Assembly (NCBI GenBank): GCA_004295055.1
Contig: SHNJ01000026.1
Coordinates: 1-57,163, forward strand
Direction: 5' to 3'
From: Alphaproteobacteria bacterium
Lineage (GTDB): Bacteria > Pseudomonadota > Alphaproteobacteria > SHNJ01
Length of the DNA: 57,163 bases
The position numbers and the translations under genes are program-made. The first letter of the stretch is position 1. Every line of letters starts with the position of its first letter. This document shows, in pieces, positions 24,857 through 33,276 of this stretch. Below the pieces are notes generated by a model. That model saw nothing but the letters and a program-made list of their open reading frames with translations. It was not told where the DNA came from and made no database searches.

Positions 24857-25479
24857 TCTATTTTCTTACTAAATTCTTTTTCTTCGCGCAGCAAATCCCC
24901 GCTGACGGCGCACAGGCTTAGTTTATGAATGCGCCACGGATACATCGCGTGTTCCGGCACCGGTTCGAAATGATGCGGAACGGCATTATCCAATTCAAAA
25001 TAATTTGCCGGTGCATATAGGGATTTAATCGCCTGCCACACGCCGCCATGCGCCACCACCAACGGTGCCGGTTGGACCAAGGCGCTTTGCATCGCCGATT
25101 TCACCCGTAAATAAAAATCGTCAAACGTTTCGCCGTTCGGCGGATCGCCGCCATCTTCCCATAATTTGGCAACCACTTCCCATGGCATGCCTTCCCAATC
25201 GCCGACAAAATGTTCACGCAAATCGGCAATCGCCATCATCGGCAGATCCAGAACGTCGTTTATAATTTCCGCCGTCTCCGCCGCACGCAGCAAAGGGCTG
25301 TAACAAATATATTGCGGCTTGATATCCAGCCTGGCCAAAACCTGCGCCGCATCCCGCGCCTGTTGCCGTCCCATTTCGGTCAACGGCGTATCGATTCCGC
25401 AACCAGCCATTATGCGGGCGGCGTTCGATTCCGATTGGCCGTGGCGGATGTAATAGAAGGAATTAAGGGGTAAAGGCAT
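24853..25479 (-). CDS. Histidine phosphatase / phosphoglycerate mutase-like protein
   Basis: 208 residues. The catalytic RHG motif is at FYYIRHGQSESNAA (His13), followed by TPLTEMGRQQARDAA, a YSPLLRAAETA segment with the second Arg, and the C-terminal VVAHGG with the second catalytic His (about 151). These are the four core residues of the branch. The specific substrate (sugar phosphate, nucleotide or alpha-ribazole phosphate) cannot be told. There is no cofactor-dependent PGM lid, so glycolytic mutase is unlikely. rpsD lies upstream on the same strand, separated by an inverted repeat. Confidence 0.85.
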   Translation of the reverse strand: MPLPLNSFYYIRHGQSESNAARIMAGCGIDTPLTEMGRQQARDAAQVLARLDIKPQYICYSPLLRAAETAEIINDVLDLPMMAIADLREHFVGDWEGMPWEVVAKLWEDGGDPPNGETFDDFYLRVKSAMQSALVQPAPLVVAHGGVWQAIKSLYAPANYFELDNAVPHHFEPVPEHAMYPWRIHKLSLCAVSGDLLREEKEFSKKID

Positions 25480-25485
25480 AAAGAA

Positions 25486-25576
25486 AGGGTATAGCGTATG
25501 GGGTAGTAGGGTAATAGGGAAAACTTAGGCAGAAAATACCACCCTATTACCCTATACGCTACTACCCTATTACCCT
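25486..25576. repeat. GGGTA/TACCC inverted repeat
   Basis: The left arm (25486-25519) is built of AGGGTATAGCGTATGGGG and TAGTAGGGTAATAGGG. The right arm (25541-25575) contains CCCTATTACCC twice with TATACGCTACTA between. The arms pair around a loop of about 20 bases. It lies between rpsD and the phosphatase gene, both on the minus strand, and may act as a terminator or processing site. Similar in style to 21411-21475 and 33199-33276. Confidence 0.6.
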
Positions 25577-25580
25577 TAAC

Positions 25581-26198
25581 TTATCTGGAATACAACTCGA
25601 CAACCAAGTTCGGTTTCATTTGAACCGGATATGGAACGTCGGATAATTGCGGACTGCGGATGAATTTGCCTTTGAATGTCGATACATCCAATTGCAGATA
25701 TTCCGGAACTTCGCGGAAAGTTTGCGCTTGGCCGGTCAAAACGCTCTGGCTTTGCGCGCCTTCGGCGCCAGCGGTTAAAGAAATCTCATCGTTGTCACGA
25801 ACGATATAGGATGGAATGTTGCAACGTTTGCCGTTAACCATAATGTGACCGTGACCGACGAATTGACGCGCGGCGAAAATGGTCGGCGCCAATTTCAAAC
25901 GGTAAATCACGGTGTCCAAACGGCGTTCCAGCAAGTTGATCAGGTTTTGACCTGTGTCACCCTTGCGGCGGCGCGCTTCGGCATAAAAACGGCGGAACTG
26001 CCGTTCTTGCATGTTGTAGTAACCTTTTAATTTTTGTTTGGCTTGCAACTGATTGCCATAATCCGACATTTTGCCGCGGCGGGCGCCATGTTGACCTGGG
26101 CGGCTGTTGCGGCCGCGTTCTAGTGGGCTTTTACCGCCCCACAAAGATTCGCCCATACGGCGCGAGATCTTATGCTTCGACTGAGCAATTTTTGTCAT
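25581..26198 (-). CDS. rpsD: 30S ribosomal protein S4
   Basis: 205 residues, a 16S rRNA-binding assembly protein. The N-terminal helical domain includes [20 protein letters not shown] (about 17-36), and the S4 RNA-binding domain begins near residue 92 with [33 protein letters not shown], read in parts. It ends [11 protein letters not shown] as usual. It stands alone rather than in the alpha operon, as in other alphaproteobacteria. Its leader (26199-26300) contains GGGGTTTCGGCCCC, which may be part of a regulatory RNA structure. Confidence 0.97.
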   Translation of the reverse strand: MTKIAQSKHKISRRMGESLWGGKSPLERGRNSRPGQHGARRGKMSDYGNQLQAKQKLKGYYNMQERQFRRFYAEARRRKGDTGQNLINLLERRLDTVIYRLKLAPTIFAARQFVGHGHIMVNGKRCNIPSYIVRDNDEISLTAGAEGAQSQSVLTGQAQTFREVPEYLQLDVSTFKGKFIRSPQLSDVPYPVQMKPNLVVELYSR

Positions 26199-26320
26199 AA
26201 CTACCTCATATGTCCCTCAGGAATCGCGGGCGACAAAACCCGGCCTGCTGATGTTTAAACGTGGGGCCGAAACCCCGGAAAGCGCGTAATATACGCATTT
26301 CAACAGATTTGTAAAGGGGC

Positions 26321-26348
26321 TTGACTTTGTATCCTTTTTGGTTAATAT
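26321..26348 (+). promoter_or_regulatory. Promoter for the small membrane protein pair
   Basis: TTGACT at 26321-26326 and TAATAT at 26343-26348 with a 16-bp spacer, 24 bases upstream of the ATG at 26372. A good match to a housekeeping promoter. Confidence 0.65.
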
Positions 26349-26371
26349 TCGCAAAAAAACGAGGGTAGAAA

Positions 26372-26644
26372 ATGACTCAGTTCCAACAACCTACTTCCAC
26401 GCTTGCAGAGTGGCGTACAGAAGATACTGTAATGGCCCTAGCAACCAGCGGGGCGATAGGTGTTTTTGTAGTGCCTATATGCGTTACATTAGGTCCTGTT
26501 GTAAGCCAAATTTTCGAGATCAATAACAATGCACCTACATGGGTTGCAGGTGCCGCCAGTGCTGTTATTTCCGCCGGTATGGGATTTTTCGTGACAAGCT
26601 TAGTCAACATTTCTGTACCCCAAGGCCACAGCAGAAGCAGATAA
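26372..26644 (+). CDS. Small unknown membrane protein
   Basis: 90 residues with two hydrophobic segments (about 21-47, ending in VTLGPVVSQIF, and about 55-82, AGAASAVISAGMGFFVTSLV). A GAGGG sequence lies 7 bases upstream. The C-terminus is short and basic (HSRSR). No family recognised. The next gene starts 2 bases later with a similar size and layout, so the pair may form a complex. The base composition is richer in A+T than rpsD and trmJ on either side. It has its own promoter. Confidence 0.6.
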   Translation: MTQFQQPTSTLAEWRTEDTVMALATSGAIGVFVVPICVTLGPVVSQIFEINNNAPTWVAGAASAVISAGMGFFVTSLVNISVPQGHSRSR

Positions 26645-26645
26645 G

Positions 26646-26909
26646 ATGACAAGAATAAATTCCAATTATGATCAAGGAATGAGCTGGGACGATGTGGGGA
26701 TATGCCTAGCGATTGGCGTGGGTAGCGGTGTCATTGTGTCGGCTGGCGCAACTTGCTTGCGTGCTATAAACTATGTGGTAAATTCTTACTCTTTCGATGA
26801 CTTTTCGGTTTTAAGCAGAAACACTATTATACCAGGCGTTATTTATGGTGGAATAATAGCCTTGGGTCTTAGTGGCTTGATGCTATTTAATAAAAGCCGA
26901 CACCATTAA
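26646..26909 (+). CDS. Small unknown membrane protein
   Basis: 87 residues with two hydrophobic segments (VGICLAIGVGSGVIVSAGA at about 17-35 and IIPGVIYGGIIALGLSGLML at about 62-81). An AGATG context at 26643-26648 places the start right after the previous stop, so translation is probably coupled. No family recognised. Its stop codon overlaps that of trmJ on the other strand by 4 bases. Confidence 0.6.
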   Translation: MTRINSNYDQGMSWDDVGICLAIGVGSGVIVSAGATCLRAINYVVNSYSFDDFSVLSRNTIIPGVIYGGIIALGLSGLMLFNKSRHH

Positions 26910-27862
26910 TCTTTCTTTTTCAATAGCGTCGTCACCACGCCATGCAGGGTTTTGATTTCCTGCGTCGATAATCCCATGCGCGTGAACATGGCGCGCAAAT
27001 TATCAACCATGGTGGGGCGTTTTTCCGGCGGATGCAAAAATCCGCCATCATCCATCAATCCAATCAACCGGTTTAAAAATTCATCCAATTCCGCACGCGG
27101 CGCAGCGGGATCTGCCCGTGTGCCCTGCCCACGCAAACTGACCACCGATGGATCTTGTTGCGCCATTTGCAGGAATAGTTGATATCCGACCAGCAATACG
27201 GCCTGCGATAAATTCAGCGAATTGAAATCGCGCTGCAATGGAATGGTTAGGATTTTATTGGCCTTAGCGATATCCTCGTTTTCCAATCCCGCGCGTTCCG
27301 GGCCAAATAAAATGCCGATTTTTATGCTACCCTCCCCTTGAGGGAGGGTCAAAGCCGCATCGCGGCTTTGGGGTGGGGTTATTTGGCGAGACTGACCGCT
27401 TAACCCTCCCCGCTCGCCTACGGCTCGCTGCCCCTCCCCAAGGGAGAGGAATTGATTCGCTAAAGTTGAAACGATTTCCTCCGCCGCTTCTTGCAAATCA
27501 ACCACCGGCAGATTCACAAAATGATTGCGCGGCGATGTGGCATAGATGATTTGCAAATCGGCGGTCGCGGATTCAATCGAATCGAACGATTTTGTTTCGC
27601 GCAACACCTGATCCGCGCCGGATGATGCGTTAAAAGCGTTTTGATGCGGCCATTCGCATTTCGGCGCAACGATCCGCAATTGCGACAATCCGCAATTCAA
27701 CATCGCCCGCGCGGTCATGCCGATATTTTCCGGCAATTGCGGACGGACCAAAATGATAACGGGCTGTAATGCCGGATCAGGCGTTGCGACCGGCTTGTCG
27801 GCTTTACGGGATTTCGATTGCATTCCGCCAGTATTGGGCGGGGTATAAGGACGTGGGTTCAT
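26906..27862 (-). CDS. trmJ: tRNA (cytidine/uridine-2'-O-)-methyltransferase TrmJ with in-frame repeat insertion
   Basis: A SPOUT-class methyltransferase that modifies the ribose of residue 32 in tRNAs. I place the start at ATG 27862 (318 residues), because the in-frame extension to 27982 is only a translation of the upstream repeat. Family motifs: VIILVRPQLPENIGMTARAM (about 35-54), QIIYATSPRNHF (about 104-115) and the SAM-binding knot ILFGPERAGL (184-193) with RDFNSLNLSQAVLLVGYQ further on. Residues 138-179, 42 codons, are encoded by an intergenic-type palindromic repeat (27326-27451) that lies in a variable stretch before the knot and keeps the frame. The first 30 residues are a low-complexity extension. 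Probably still functional, since all core motifs remain. Confidence 0.88.
   Translation of the reverse strand: MNPRPYTPPNTGGMQSKSRKADKPVATPDPALQPVIILVRPQLPENIGMTARAMLNCGLSQLRIVAPKCEWPHQNAFNASSGADQVLRETKSFDSIESATADLQIIYATSPRNHFVNLPVVDLQEAAEEIVSTLANQFLSLGEGQRAVGERGGLSGQSRQITPPQSRDAALTLPQGEGSIKIGILFGPERAGLENEDIAKANKILTIPLQRDFNSLNLSQAVLLVGYQLFLQMAQQDPSVVSLRGQGTRADPAAPRAELDEFLNRLIGLMDDGGFLHPPEKRPTMVDNLRAMFTRMGLSTQEIKTLHGVVTTLLKKKD
27329..27450. repeat. Palindromic repeat (copy 2) inside trmJ
   Basis: Begins TACCCTCCCCTTGAGGG followed by AGGGTCAAA, then a GCCGCATCGCGGC palindrome, TTTGGGGTGGGG, and an inverted second half ending CCCTCCCCAAGGGAGAGG. The first half matches 27873-27934 outside the central palindrome. 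It adds 42 codons to trmJ. The signature peptide is LTLPQGEG. Confidence 0.8.
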
Positions 27863-27872
27863 AATAATTCTT

Positions 27873-28032
27873 TTACCCTCCCCTTGAGGGAGGGTCAAAC
27901 ACTGAAGCGTAGCGAAAGTGTTTGGGGTGGGGATTGCGGTATTTTGTAACAAGAACTTAATATGTAAAGAGCCAGTCCCCACCCCAAAATCAGCGTTGCT
28001 GATTTTGACCCTCCCTCAAGGGGAGGGTAATT
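27873..28032. repeat. Palindromic repeat (copy 3) between cysS and trmJ
   Basis: Two mirror-image halves: TTACCCTCCCCTTGAGGG with AGGGTCAAA, a CACTGAAGCGTAGCGAAAGTG palindrome-like spacer in two parts and TTTGGGGTGGGG, then about 45 bases, then CCCCACCCCAAA, ATCAGCGTTGCTGAT and TTTGACCCTCCCTCAAGG to GGGAGGGTAA. The outer arms are perfect inverted copies; the inner palindromes differ, which is typical of REP-like or BIME-like units placed head to head. Confidence 0.8.
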
Positions 28033-28068
28033 CATTATTACTTTCTCCGCCACTCGGTAAAATACACA

Positions 28069-29598
28069 TCAATCATACTTGTTTAACTTCCAAGTTGTTT
28101 CATTTCCAGGAAGGTCTTTTAATTCAATGCGGCATACTAATAAAAATCTTTTGATATAATCTGCGTATGAATAGTTCTTGGCTAGCTTTGCATTTTTCCG
28201 TTCATCAACAAGCTGTTTTATTACTTCTTCTGTTAACCATCTACTCTCCGCTAATTTATATAAAATAGTATAAACACGTTGATGATCATTACTCAATTCT
28301 GCATATTTCTTCTCAGCAATTAGTTTTCCTATATTCTCTAATTCGAAATTAGATAGTTCTCTGTTAATAGTTTCATCAGATAACTTATTTAATAACCCGA
28401 CTAAATTAGCGCTTGCTTTTAATTCAGCTGCTAATTTCAATCGCTTTTGTGGGTCTGACTCTTTATTTACCTTAGAAGCCATAGTATGCAGTATCATAAT
28501 TGCCGCTGGAGTATTTAGATCATCTAGTAACGCCTCCATAAACTCTTGCGAGGGAGCGACTGGAGAAGACTCAATATTTAGTTCTCCTACAGAAACATAT
28601 AGCCTATCCAATGAATTCATTGCTTGCGTAAGTAACTGATCGGTCCAATCTAAAGGTTGGTTATAACGCGCCATCAATAATGCTAAACGAATTGCCTCAC
28701 CGGGCGCTTTGGCCAAAACATCCTGCACCGTGAAAAAATTGCCCAAACTTTTACTCATCTTTTCGCCATTTACGGTCAGATAACCGTTATGCATCCAATA
28801 ACGCGCGAATGGATGCGCGTCGCACGAACATTCGCTTTGCGCGATTTCATTTTCGTGGTGCGGGAAACGTAAATCCAGCCCGCCGCCATGAATATCGATT
28901 TGATTGCCAAGCACCGCGCGGCTCATCGCCGAACATTCAATATGCCATCCTGGACGGCCACGGCCCCATGGGCTTTCCCATCCCGGCAAATCGGCGGATG
29001 ACGGTTTCCACAATACAAAATCGGTTGGGTCTTTTTTAAATGGCGCCACATCGACACGCGCGCCCGCGACCAATTCCTCGCGGGTGTTGCGGGATAATTT
29101 TCCGTAATCTTTCATCGATGGCGCGTTGAACAATACATGCCCTTCGGCTGCATAGGCATGCCCGCGATCGATCAAGGTTTGAATCATCGCAATCATATCG
29201 GCGATATGGTTGGTCGCGTGCGGCGTGTGATCGGGCGGCAAACATCCTAATGCGCCCATATCATCATTATAGTGTTTTTCAAATTTTTGAGTAATTTGCC
29301 GGATGGCGGCATTGATATCGCCCCCCTGCTGCGCCACGATTTCCTGACCCTTGGCATTAATCTTATCGTCCACGTCCGTAATGTTACGAGCGTATACAAC
29401 TTCACCCCAACGATTTTCCTTCGCCAAATGTTTCAACAAACGGTATAGAACATCGAACACGACCACTGGACGCGCATTGCCAATATGCGCGAAATCATAC
29501 ACGGTCGGACCGCACACATACATGGTCACGCGTTTTGCATCGCGTGGGATGAATTCTTCTTTTTCGCGGGTCAGTGTATTATATAAGGCTAAGGACAT
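28069..29598 (-). CDS. cysS: Cysteinyl-tRNA synthetase
   Basis: 509 residues. Class I synthetase with CGPTVYDFAHIGNARPVV (about 29-46, containing the HIGH motif as HIGN and the zinc ligand Cys29), WHIECSAM (about 229-236), GGGLDLRFPHHENEIAQSE, and the KMSKSLGNF motif (about 288-296). The C-terminal anticodon region ends LKDLPGNETTWKL, as in other CysRS. The 3' part, encoding about residues 305-509 (28069-28690), is clearly more AT-rich and uses A/T-ending codons, unlike the 5' part. That suggests a mosaic gene or relaxed drift in the anticodon-binding region. Confidence 0.96.
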   Translation of the reverse strand: MSLALYNTLTREKEEFIPRDAKRVTMYVCGPTVYDFAHIGNARPVVVFDVLYRLLKHLAKENRWGEVVYARNITDVDDKINAKGQEIVAQQGGDINAAIRQITQKFEKHYNDDMGALGCLPPDHTPHATNHIADMIAMIQTLIDRGHAYAAEGHVLFNAPSMKDYGKLSRNTREELVAGARVDVAPFKKDPTDFVLWKPSSADLPGWESPWGRGRPGWHIECSAMSRAVLGNQIDIHGGGLDLRFPHHENEIAQSECSCDAHPFARYWMHNGYLTVNGEKMSKSLGNFFTVQDVLAKAPGEAIRLALLMARYNQPLDWTDQLLTQAMNSLDRLYVSVGELNIESSPVAPSQEFMEALLDDLNTPAAIMILHTMASKVNKESDPQKRLKLAAELKASANLVGLLNKLSDETINRELSNFELENIGKLIAEKKYAELSNDHQRVYTILYKLAESRWLTEEVIKQLVDERKNAKLAKNYSYADYIKRFLLVCRIELKDLPGNETTWKLNKYD

Positions 29599-29642
29599 GC
29601 CTTATCTGTAAATCAGGCGCTGTTTATATGCCACTATTATTT

Positions 29643-30125
29643 TCATATGTCCCGATATCGTCCCGCCGCAACGGCAATTGCCAAATCCCGCCTACTTACA
29701 GCCCTTGCCCGTTCACTATCCGATCTTGCGGGATCTAGCGCGATTTCAGAATTAAGGTCGATAGCAAATTCTATATTCCCGCTGCGGGCTTGATGCCGCA
29801 AATCAACGAATTGATTGGCGCTGTCGGCTTCTGATTGCCACATATCGCTGCATCCCCGAGAAACCAGCGTCCCTACCATAGTTGCCGCCGCAGTTCCCAA
29901 AAGAGAGTAAATGGTAAGTTGCTCCCCAAGCAGGTTTGGGTTCATGGTTCTTCCTATACCGATGCAGCCCATTAATAACATGCCCCCATAAAGACTTATG
30001 GTTGCCAAACCATCAAAGAAATTTATGTTTTCGGCGCAAAGTTCCGGAGAATGATCGAGCCTTTCGGGATTTGGGCCCGGATTCGCTACGCCAGACAATA
30101 ATTTGCCTATTTTGTTTTGCCACAT
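29643..30125 (-). CDS. Unknown membrane protein
   Basis: 160 residues if translation begins at the ATG at 30125 (MWQNKIGKLLSG); an in-frame ATG at 30179 would add 18 residues and I cannot exclude it. Two hydrophobic segments lie at about 38-58 (FFDGLATISLYGGMLLMGCIGIG in part) and 68-90 (LTIYSLLGTAAATMVGTLVS). A hydrophilic C-terminal domain follows with many Asp, Glu and Arg. No family recognised. It lies alone between cysS and gltX on the same strand. Confidence 0.55.
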   Translation of the reverse strand: MWQNKIGKLLSGVANPGPNPERLDHSPELCAENINFFDGLATISLYGGMLLMGCIGIGRTMNPNLLGEQLTIYSLLGTAAATMVGTLVSRGCSDMWQSEADSANQFVDLRHQARSGNIEFAIDLNSEIALDPARSDSERARAVSRRDLAIAVAAGRYRDI

Positions 30126-30205
30126 TGGAATACCCTGTACTGTAACCGTAAAGGATATACATTTAGGACCTAAAGTCAATCATTAATTGGGCCTGAATTT
30201 AATGT

Positions 30206-31552
30206 TCAAGCCGCCTGGCCTTGCAGTCGTTTTTCCGCTTTCGCACGGCCGATGAATGGCAGAATATTGGCGAGTTCCGGCCCATGTTCGCGGCCCGTCA
30301 GCGCCAAGCGCAATGGCATGAATAATTCCTTGCCCTTGCGGCCGGTCGCGCCCTTGACCGAATCGACCAATTTGGACCAGGTTTCCGTGCTCCATGGTTC
30401 GGGCGGCAATAATTTCGCGGCCTCGGCGGCAAAACCGGCATCCTTGATCACAGGCTGAATCGGTTGGTGGCAGACATTGTACCAATCGGCAATTTCGCGC
30501 AGATTGTTGATATTGCCGCGCACCGCATTCCAAAACGCCTCACCTACTTCGGGTAAATTATTCGCGCGCAGTTTTTCAACCGCCATGCTGTATGGCATGT
30601 GGTGCAGCAATTTCATATTGATAGTCAATAAATCCGCTTTGTCCAATTTCGGTTGCGCGCGGCCAAAGATGGATAATTCATATCCTTGCGCCAATTCCTG
30701 CAACGTCAATTTCGGTTCGACCGGTTCCGATGTGCCCAATTTCGCCATCATCGAGTTGATCGCCATAGGCTCGATGCCTTCATCTCGCAGCGTGCCGAGC
30801 GATAGCGATCCGGTGCGTTTGGAAAATCCTTCGCCCGATGCGTCGGTAATCAGCGAAAAATGCGCGAATTGCGGCGGGGTGAATCCCAGCGCGGCAAAAA
30901 TCTGAATTTGCACCGCGGTGTTGGCGACGTGATCTTCGCCGCGCACGATATGCGAAATGGCAAAATCGCCGTCATCGACGACGGATGCCAGCATATAAAC
31001 TGGGCCTTTATCGGCGCGGTATAAAATCGGATCGGTCAGATTTTCGCCATGGAAATGATTCATGCCGCGAATAATATCGTCCCACGCGATTTCATTATGA
31101 TTCAACAAAAACCGCCAGTGCGGTTTGCGCCCTTCGGATTCGAATTTTTGTTTTTCTTCCTCGGTCAATTTCAACGCGCCGCGATCGTAAATCGGCGGCT
31201 TGCCGCGCGACAATTGGATTTTGCGCTTCATATCCAATTCCTCGGCGGTTTCATAACATGGATATAAACGTCCGGCTTTTTTCAAAATTTCAAACACTTC
31301 GGCATAACGGCCCATGCGTTCGGATTGTTTGGCGGTCAAATCCCAATTCAGTCCCAGCCATTTCAGGTCGGCGTAAATGCCGTCTTCGAATTCGCGTGTC
31401 GAACGTTCCAAATCGGTATCGTCGATGCGCAGCATGAATTCGCCGCCCTTGGATTTGGCGAACAAATAATTGACCACCGCCGCACGGGCATTACCCAGAT
31501 GCAAACGGCCGGTTGGAGACGGGGCGAAACGAAGTCGTACTTTATTGCTCAT
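30206..31552 (-). CDS. gltX: Glutamyl-tRNA synthetase
   Basis: 448 residues. Class I synthetase beginning VRLRFAPSPTGRLHLGNARAA (residues 4-24; HLGN is the HIGH motif) with the second ATP-binding motif as FSKRTGSLS (about 243-251) and HFSLITDASGEGF just before it. The C-terminal anticodon-binding region is compact. Many alphaproteobacteria have two gltX paralogs, one of which charges tRNA-Gln for later amidation; I cannot tell which this is. nadE ends 16 bases upstream, so they are likely cotranscribed. Confidence 0.95.
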   Translation of the reverse strand: MSNKVRLRFAPSPTGRLHLGNARAAVVNYLFAKSKGGEFMLRIDDTDLERSTREFEDGIYADLKWLGLNWDLTAKQSERMGRYAEVFEILKKAGRLYPCYETAEELDMKRKIQLSRGKPPIYDRGALKLTEEEKQKFESEGRKPHWRFLLNHNEIAWDDIIRGMNHFHGENLTDPILYRADKGPVYMLASVVDDGDFAISHIVRGEDHVANTAVQIQIFAALGFTPPQFAHFSLITDASGEGFSKRTGSLSLGTLRDEGIEPMAINSMMAKLGTSEPVEPKLTLQELAQGYELSIFGRAQPKLDKADLLTINMKLLHHMPYSMAVEKLRANNLPEVGEAFWNAVRGNINNLREIADWYNVCHQPIQPVIKDAGFAAEAAKLLPPEPWSTETWSKLVDSVKGATGRKGKELFMPLRLALTGREHGPELANILPFIGRAKAEKRLQGQAA

Positions 31553-31568
31553 AATTTCAATTCTTTAC

Positions 31569-33194
31569 TTAAGCTCTTTTCCAGCTTTGCGTTATGGGCA
31601 TGCGGCGATCCTTGCCAAAGGCTTTGATCGACAATTTCGGCCCGGGCGCCGCTTGCCGGCGCTTATATTCAGATTTATCAAGCATTTGCGCAATTTGCAA
31701 GACGGTTGCGGAATCATACCCATGGGCCACAATCTCCGCAATACCCTGATTTTGCTCGATTAATTTATAAAGGATCTTATCCAGCAGATCATACGGCGGC
31801 AAAGTATCTTGGTCTTTTTGTCCTGGACGCAGTTCCGCCGTCGGCGCTTTGGTCAAAACCCGTTCCGGCATAACCGGCCATTTGGCATAGCCATATTTTT
31901 CGGCATCCGCGCTGTTGCGCCACTTAGCAACCGCATAAATCTGAGTTTTATACAAATCCTTGATCGGATTGAACGCGCCGCACATATCGCCATAAAGCGT
32001 CGCATAGCCCGTTGCGATTTCCGATTTATTGCCCGTTGTCAGCAACAACGCATCGGTATGATTGGACATGGCCATCAGAATCACGCCGCGCAAGCGCGGT
32101 TGAATATTTTCCAAGGTCAAACCCGATGGATTAATTATGCCTTCTAGGGATTGTTGCACACTTTGCATCGGATTGGTTATTTCGACGCGATGCATATCGA
32201 TGCCTAAAAAATCGGCGATATTGCCAGCATCCTGAAAACTTTCCAGCGATGAGTGCGGCGACGGCAAAAACAGCGTGCGTACGTTTTCGGGCCCGATGGC
32301 ATCGGCGGCAATCGCCGCAACCAGCGCCGAATCGATGCCGCCGGACAATCCCAGCACCGCTTTTTTAAAGCCATTTTTATGGACGTAATCGCGCGTGGCC
32401 AAACACATTGCCTGATATAATTCGGCTTCGTCATCGGTATCGATATTGGCGGCGGGCAGATCGGTGGTAATCGCGCCGGTTTTCGGATCAAAATCGAAAT
32501 GGCCCAGATGCTCGACAAATTTTGGCGCCTGGCCGATAATTTTCCCGTCCTTGGCAATAATAAACGAGGCGCCATCGTAAATCACATCGTCCTGGCCGCC
32601 AACCATATTCAAATACACCATCGGGATGCCGGATTCCGAAACACGTTCCCGCGCCTGCCCCTTGCGGCTGACATCTTTTTCAATATCGTATGGCGATGCG
32701 TTCGGCGCGAGCAGAATCTTTGCGCCAGCCTTGGTCAATACGCTGCAAGTGCGGTCGTACCATAAATCGCGGCATATCAGCATGCCCAGCGGCACGCCCT
32801 GGAACATAATCGGTTTTGGCAATGGTCCCCCGGCGTAAATGCGCGGTTCGTCAAACACGCCAAAATTAGGCAATTCATATTTGTATTGAACTTCCTGAAC
32901 TTTGCCATCCGCAATCAACACCATCGCATTGAATACCTGATCGCCATCGCGCCATGGGGAGCCGACAATCGCGCCGCCGCGCGTAATTTTGCCGGCCAGT
33001 TCCTGCGTGGCTTTTTGTGCGGCATCGACAAAACTTTTATTCAAAATCAAATCTTCGGGCGAATAGCCCGATACCGATAATTCCGGCGTCAGCAATAAAT
33101 CCGCGTTAGCGCGTGTATAATAATCCAAAATTTTGGCGCAATTGCCGGAAAAATCTCCGACAGGCAAGTTTATTTGTGCTAGAGCTACTTTCAT
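31569..33194 (-). CDS. nadE: Glutamine-dependent NAD+ synthetase
   Basis: 541 residues from ATG 33194, where the nitrilase domain begins (MKVALAQINLPVGDF). An upstream in-frame start would only add translated repeat. The N-terminal glutaminase domain has the Glu-Lys-Cys triad in LTPELSVSGYSPEDL, KYELPNFGVFDE and GMLICRDLWYD. The C-terminal synthetase domain has the ATP-pyrophosphatase loop LGLSGGIDSALVAAIAADA (about 275-293) and LLTTGNKSEIATGYATLYGD. It converts nicotinate adenine dinucleotide to NAD+. It is followed by gltX and preceded by a G-rich repeat. Confidence 0.96.
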   Translation of the reverse strand: MKVALAQINLPVGDFSGNCAKILDYYTRANADLLLTPELSVSGYSPEDLILNKSFVDAAQKATQELAGKITRGGAIVGSPWRDGDQVFNAMVLIADGKVQEVQYKYELPNFGVFDEPRIYAGGPLPKPIMFQGVPLGMLICRDLWYDRTCSVLTKAGAKILLAPNASPYDIEKDVSRKGQARERVSESGIPMVYLNMVGGQDDVIYDGASFIIAKDGKIIGQAPKFVEHLGHFDFDPKTGAITTDLPAANIDTDDEAELYQAMCLATRDYVHKNGFKKAVLGLSGGIDSALVAAIAADAIGPENVRTLFLPSPHSSLESFQDAGNIADFLGIDMHRVEITNPMQSVQQSLEGIINPSGLTLENIQPRLRGVILMAMSNHTDALLLTTGNKSEIATGYATLYGDMCGAFNPIKDLYKTQIYAVAKWRNSADAEKYGYAKWPVMPERVLTKAPTAELRPGQKDQDTLPPYDLLDKILYKLIEQNQGIAEIVAHGYDSATVLQIAQMLDKSEYKRRQAAPGPKLSIKAFGKDRRMPITQSWKRA

Positions 33195-33198
33195 ATTG

Positions 33199-33276
33199 CA
33201 GGGGTTTGGGTTTAGGGGTTTGGGATTTGGGATTAAAATTATTTCCCACAACCCAAAACCCAGTCCCCAAAACCCA
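33199..33276. repeat. G-triplet / C-triplet inverted repeat
   Basis: GGGGTTTGGGTTTAGGGG then TTTGGGATTTGGGATT faces CCCACAACCCAAAACCC and AGTCCCCAAAACCC. The plus strand holds five or more GGG runs at short spacing, a possible G-quadruplex. It sits between the dehydrogenase and nadE, both on the minus strand, so their mRNA would carry a hairpin. Same style as 21411-21475. Confidence 0.6.

Noticed and set aside
27863-27982. Extended N-terminus of trmJ (40 residues)
   Set aside because: It only translates the intergenic repeat (peptide LTLPQGEG); family similarity begins after ATG 27862.
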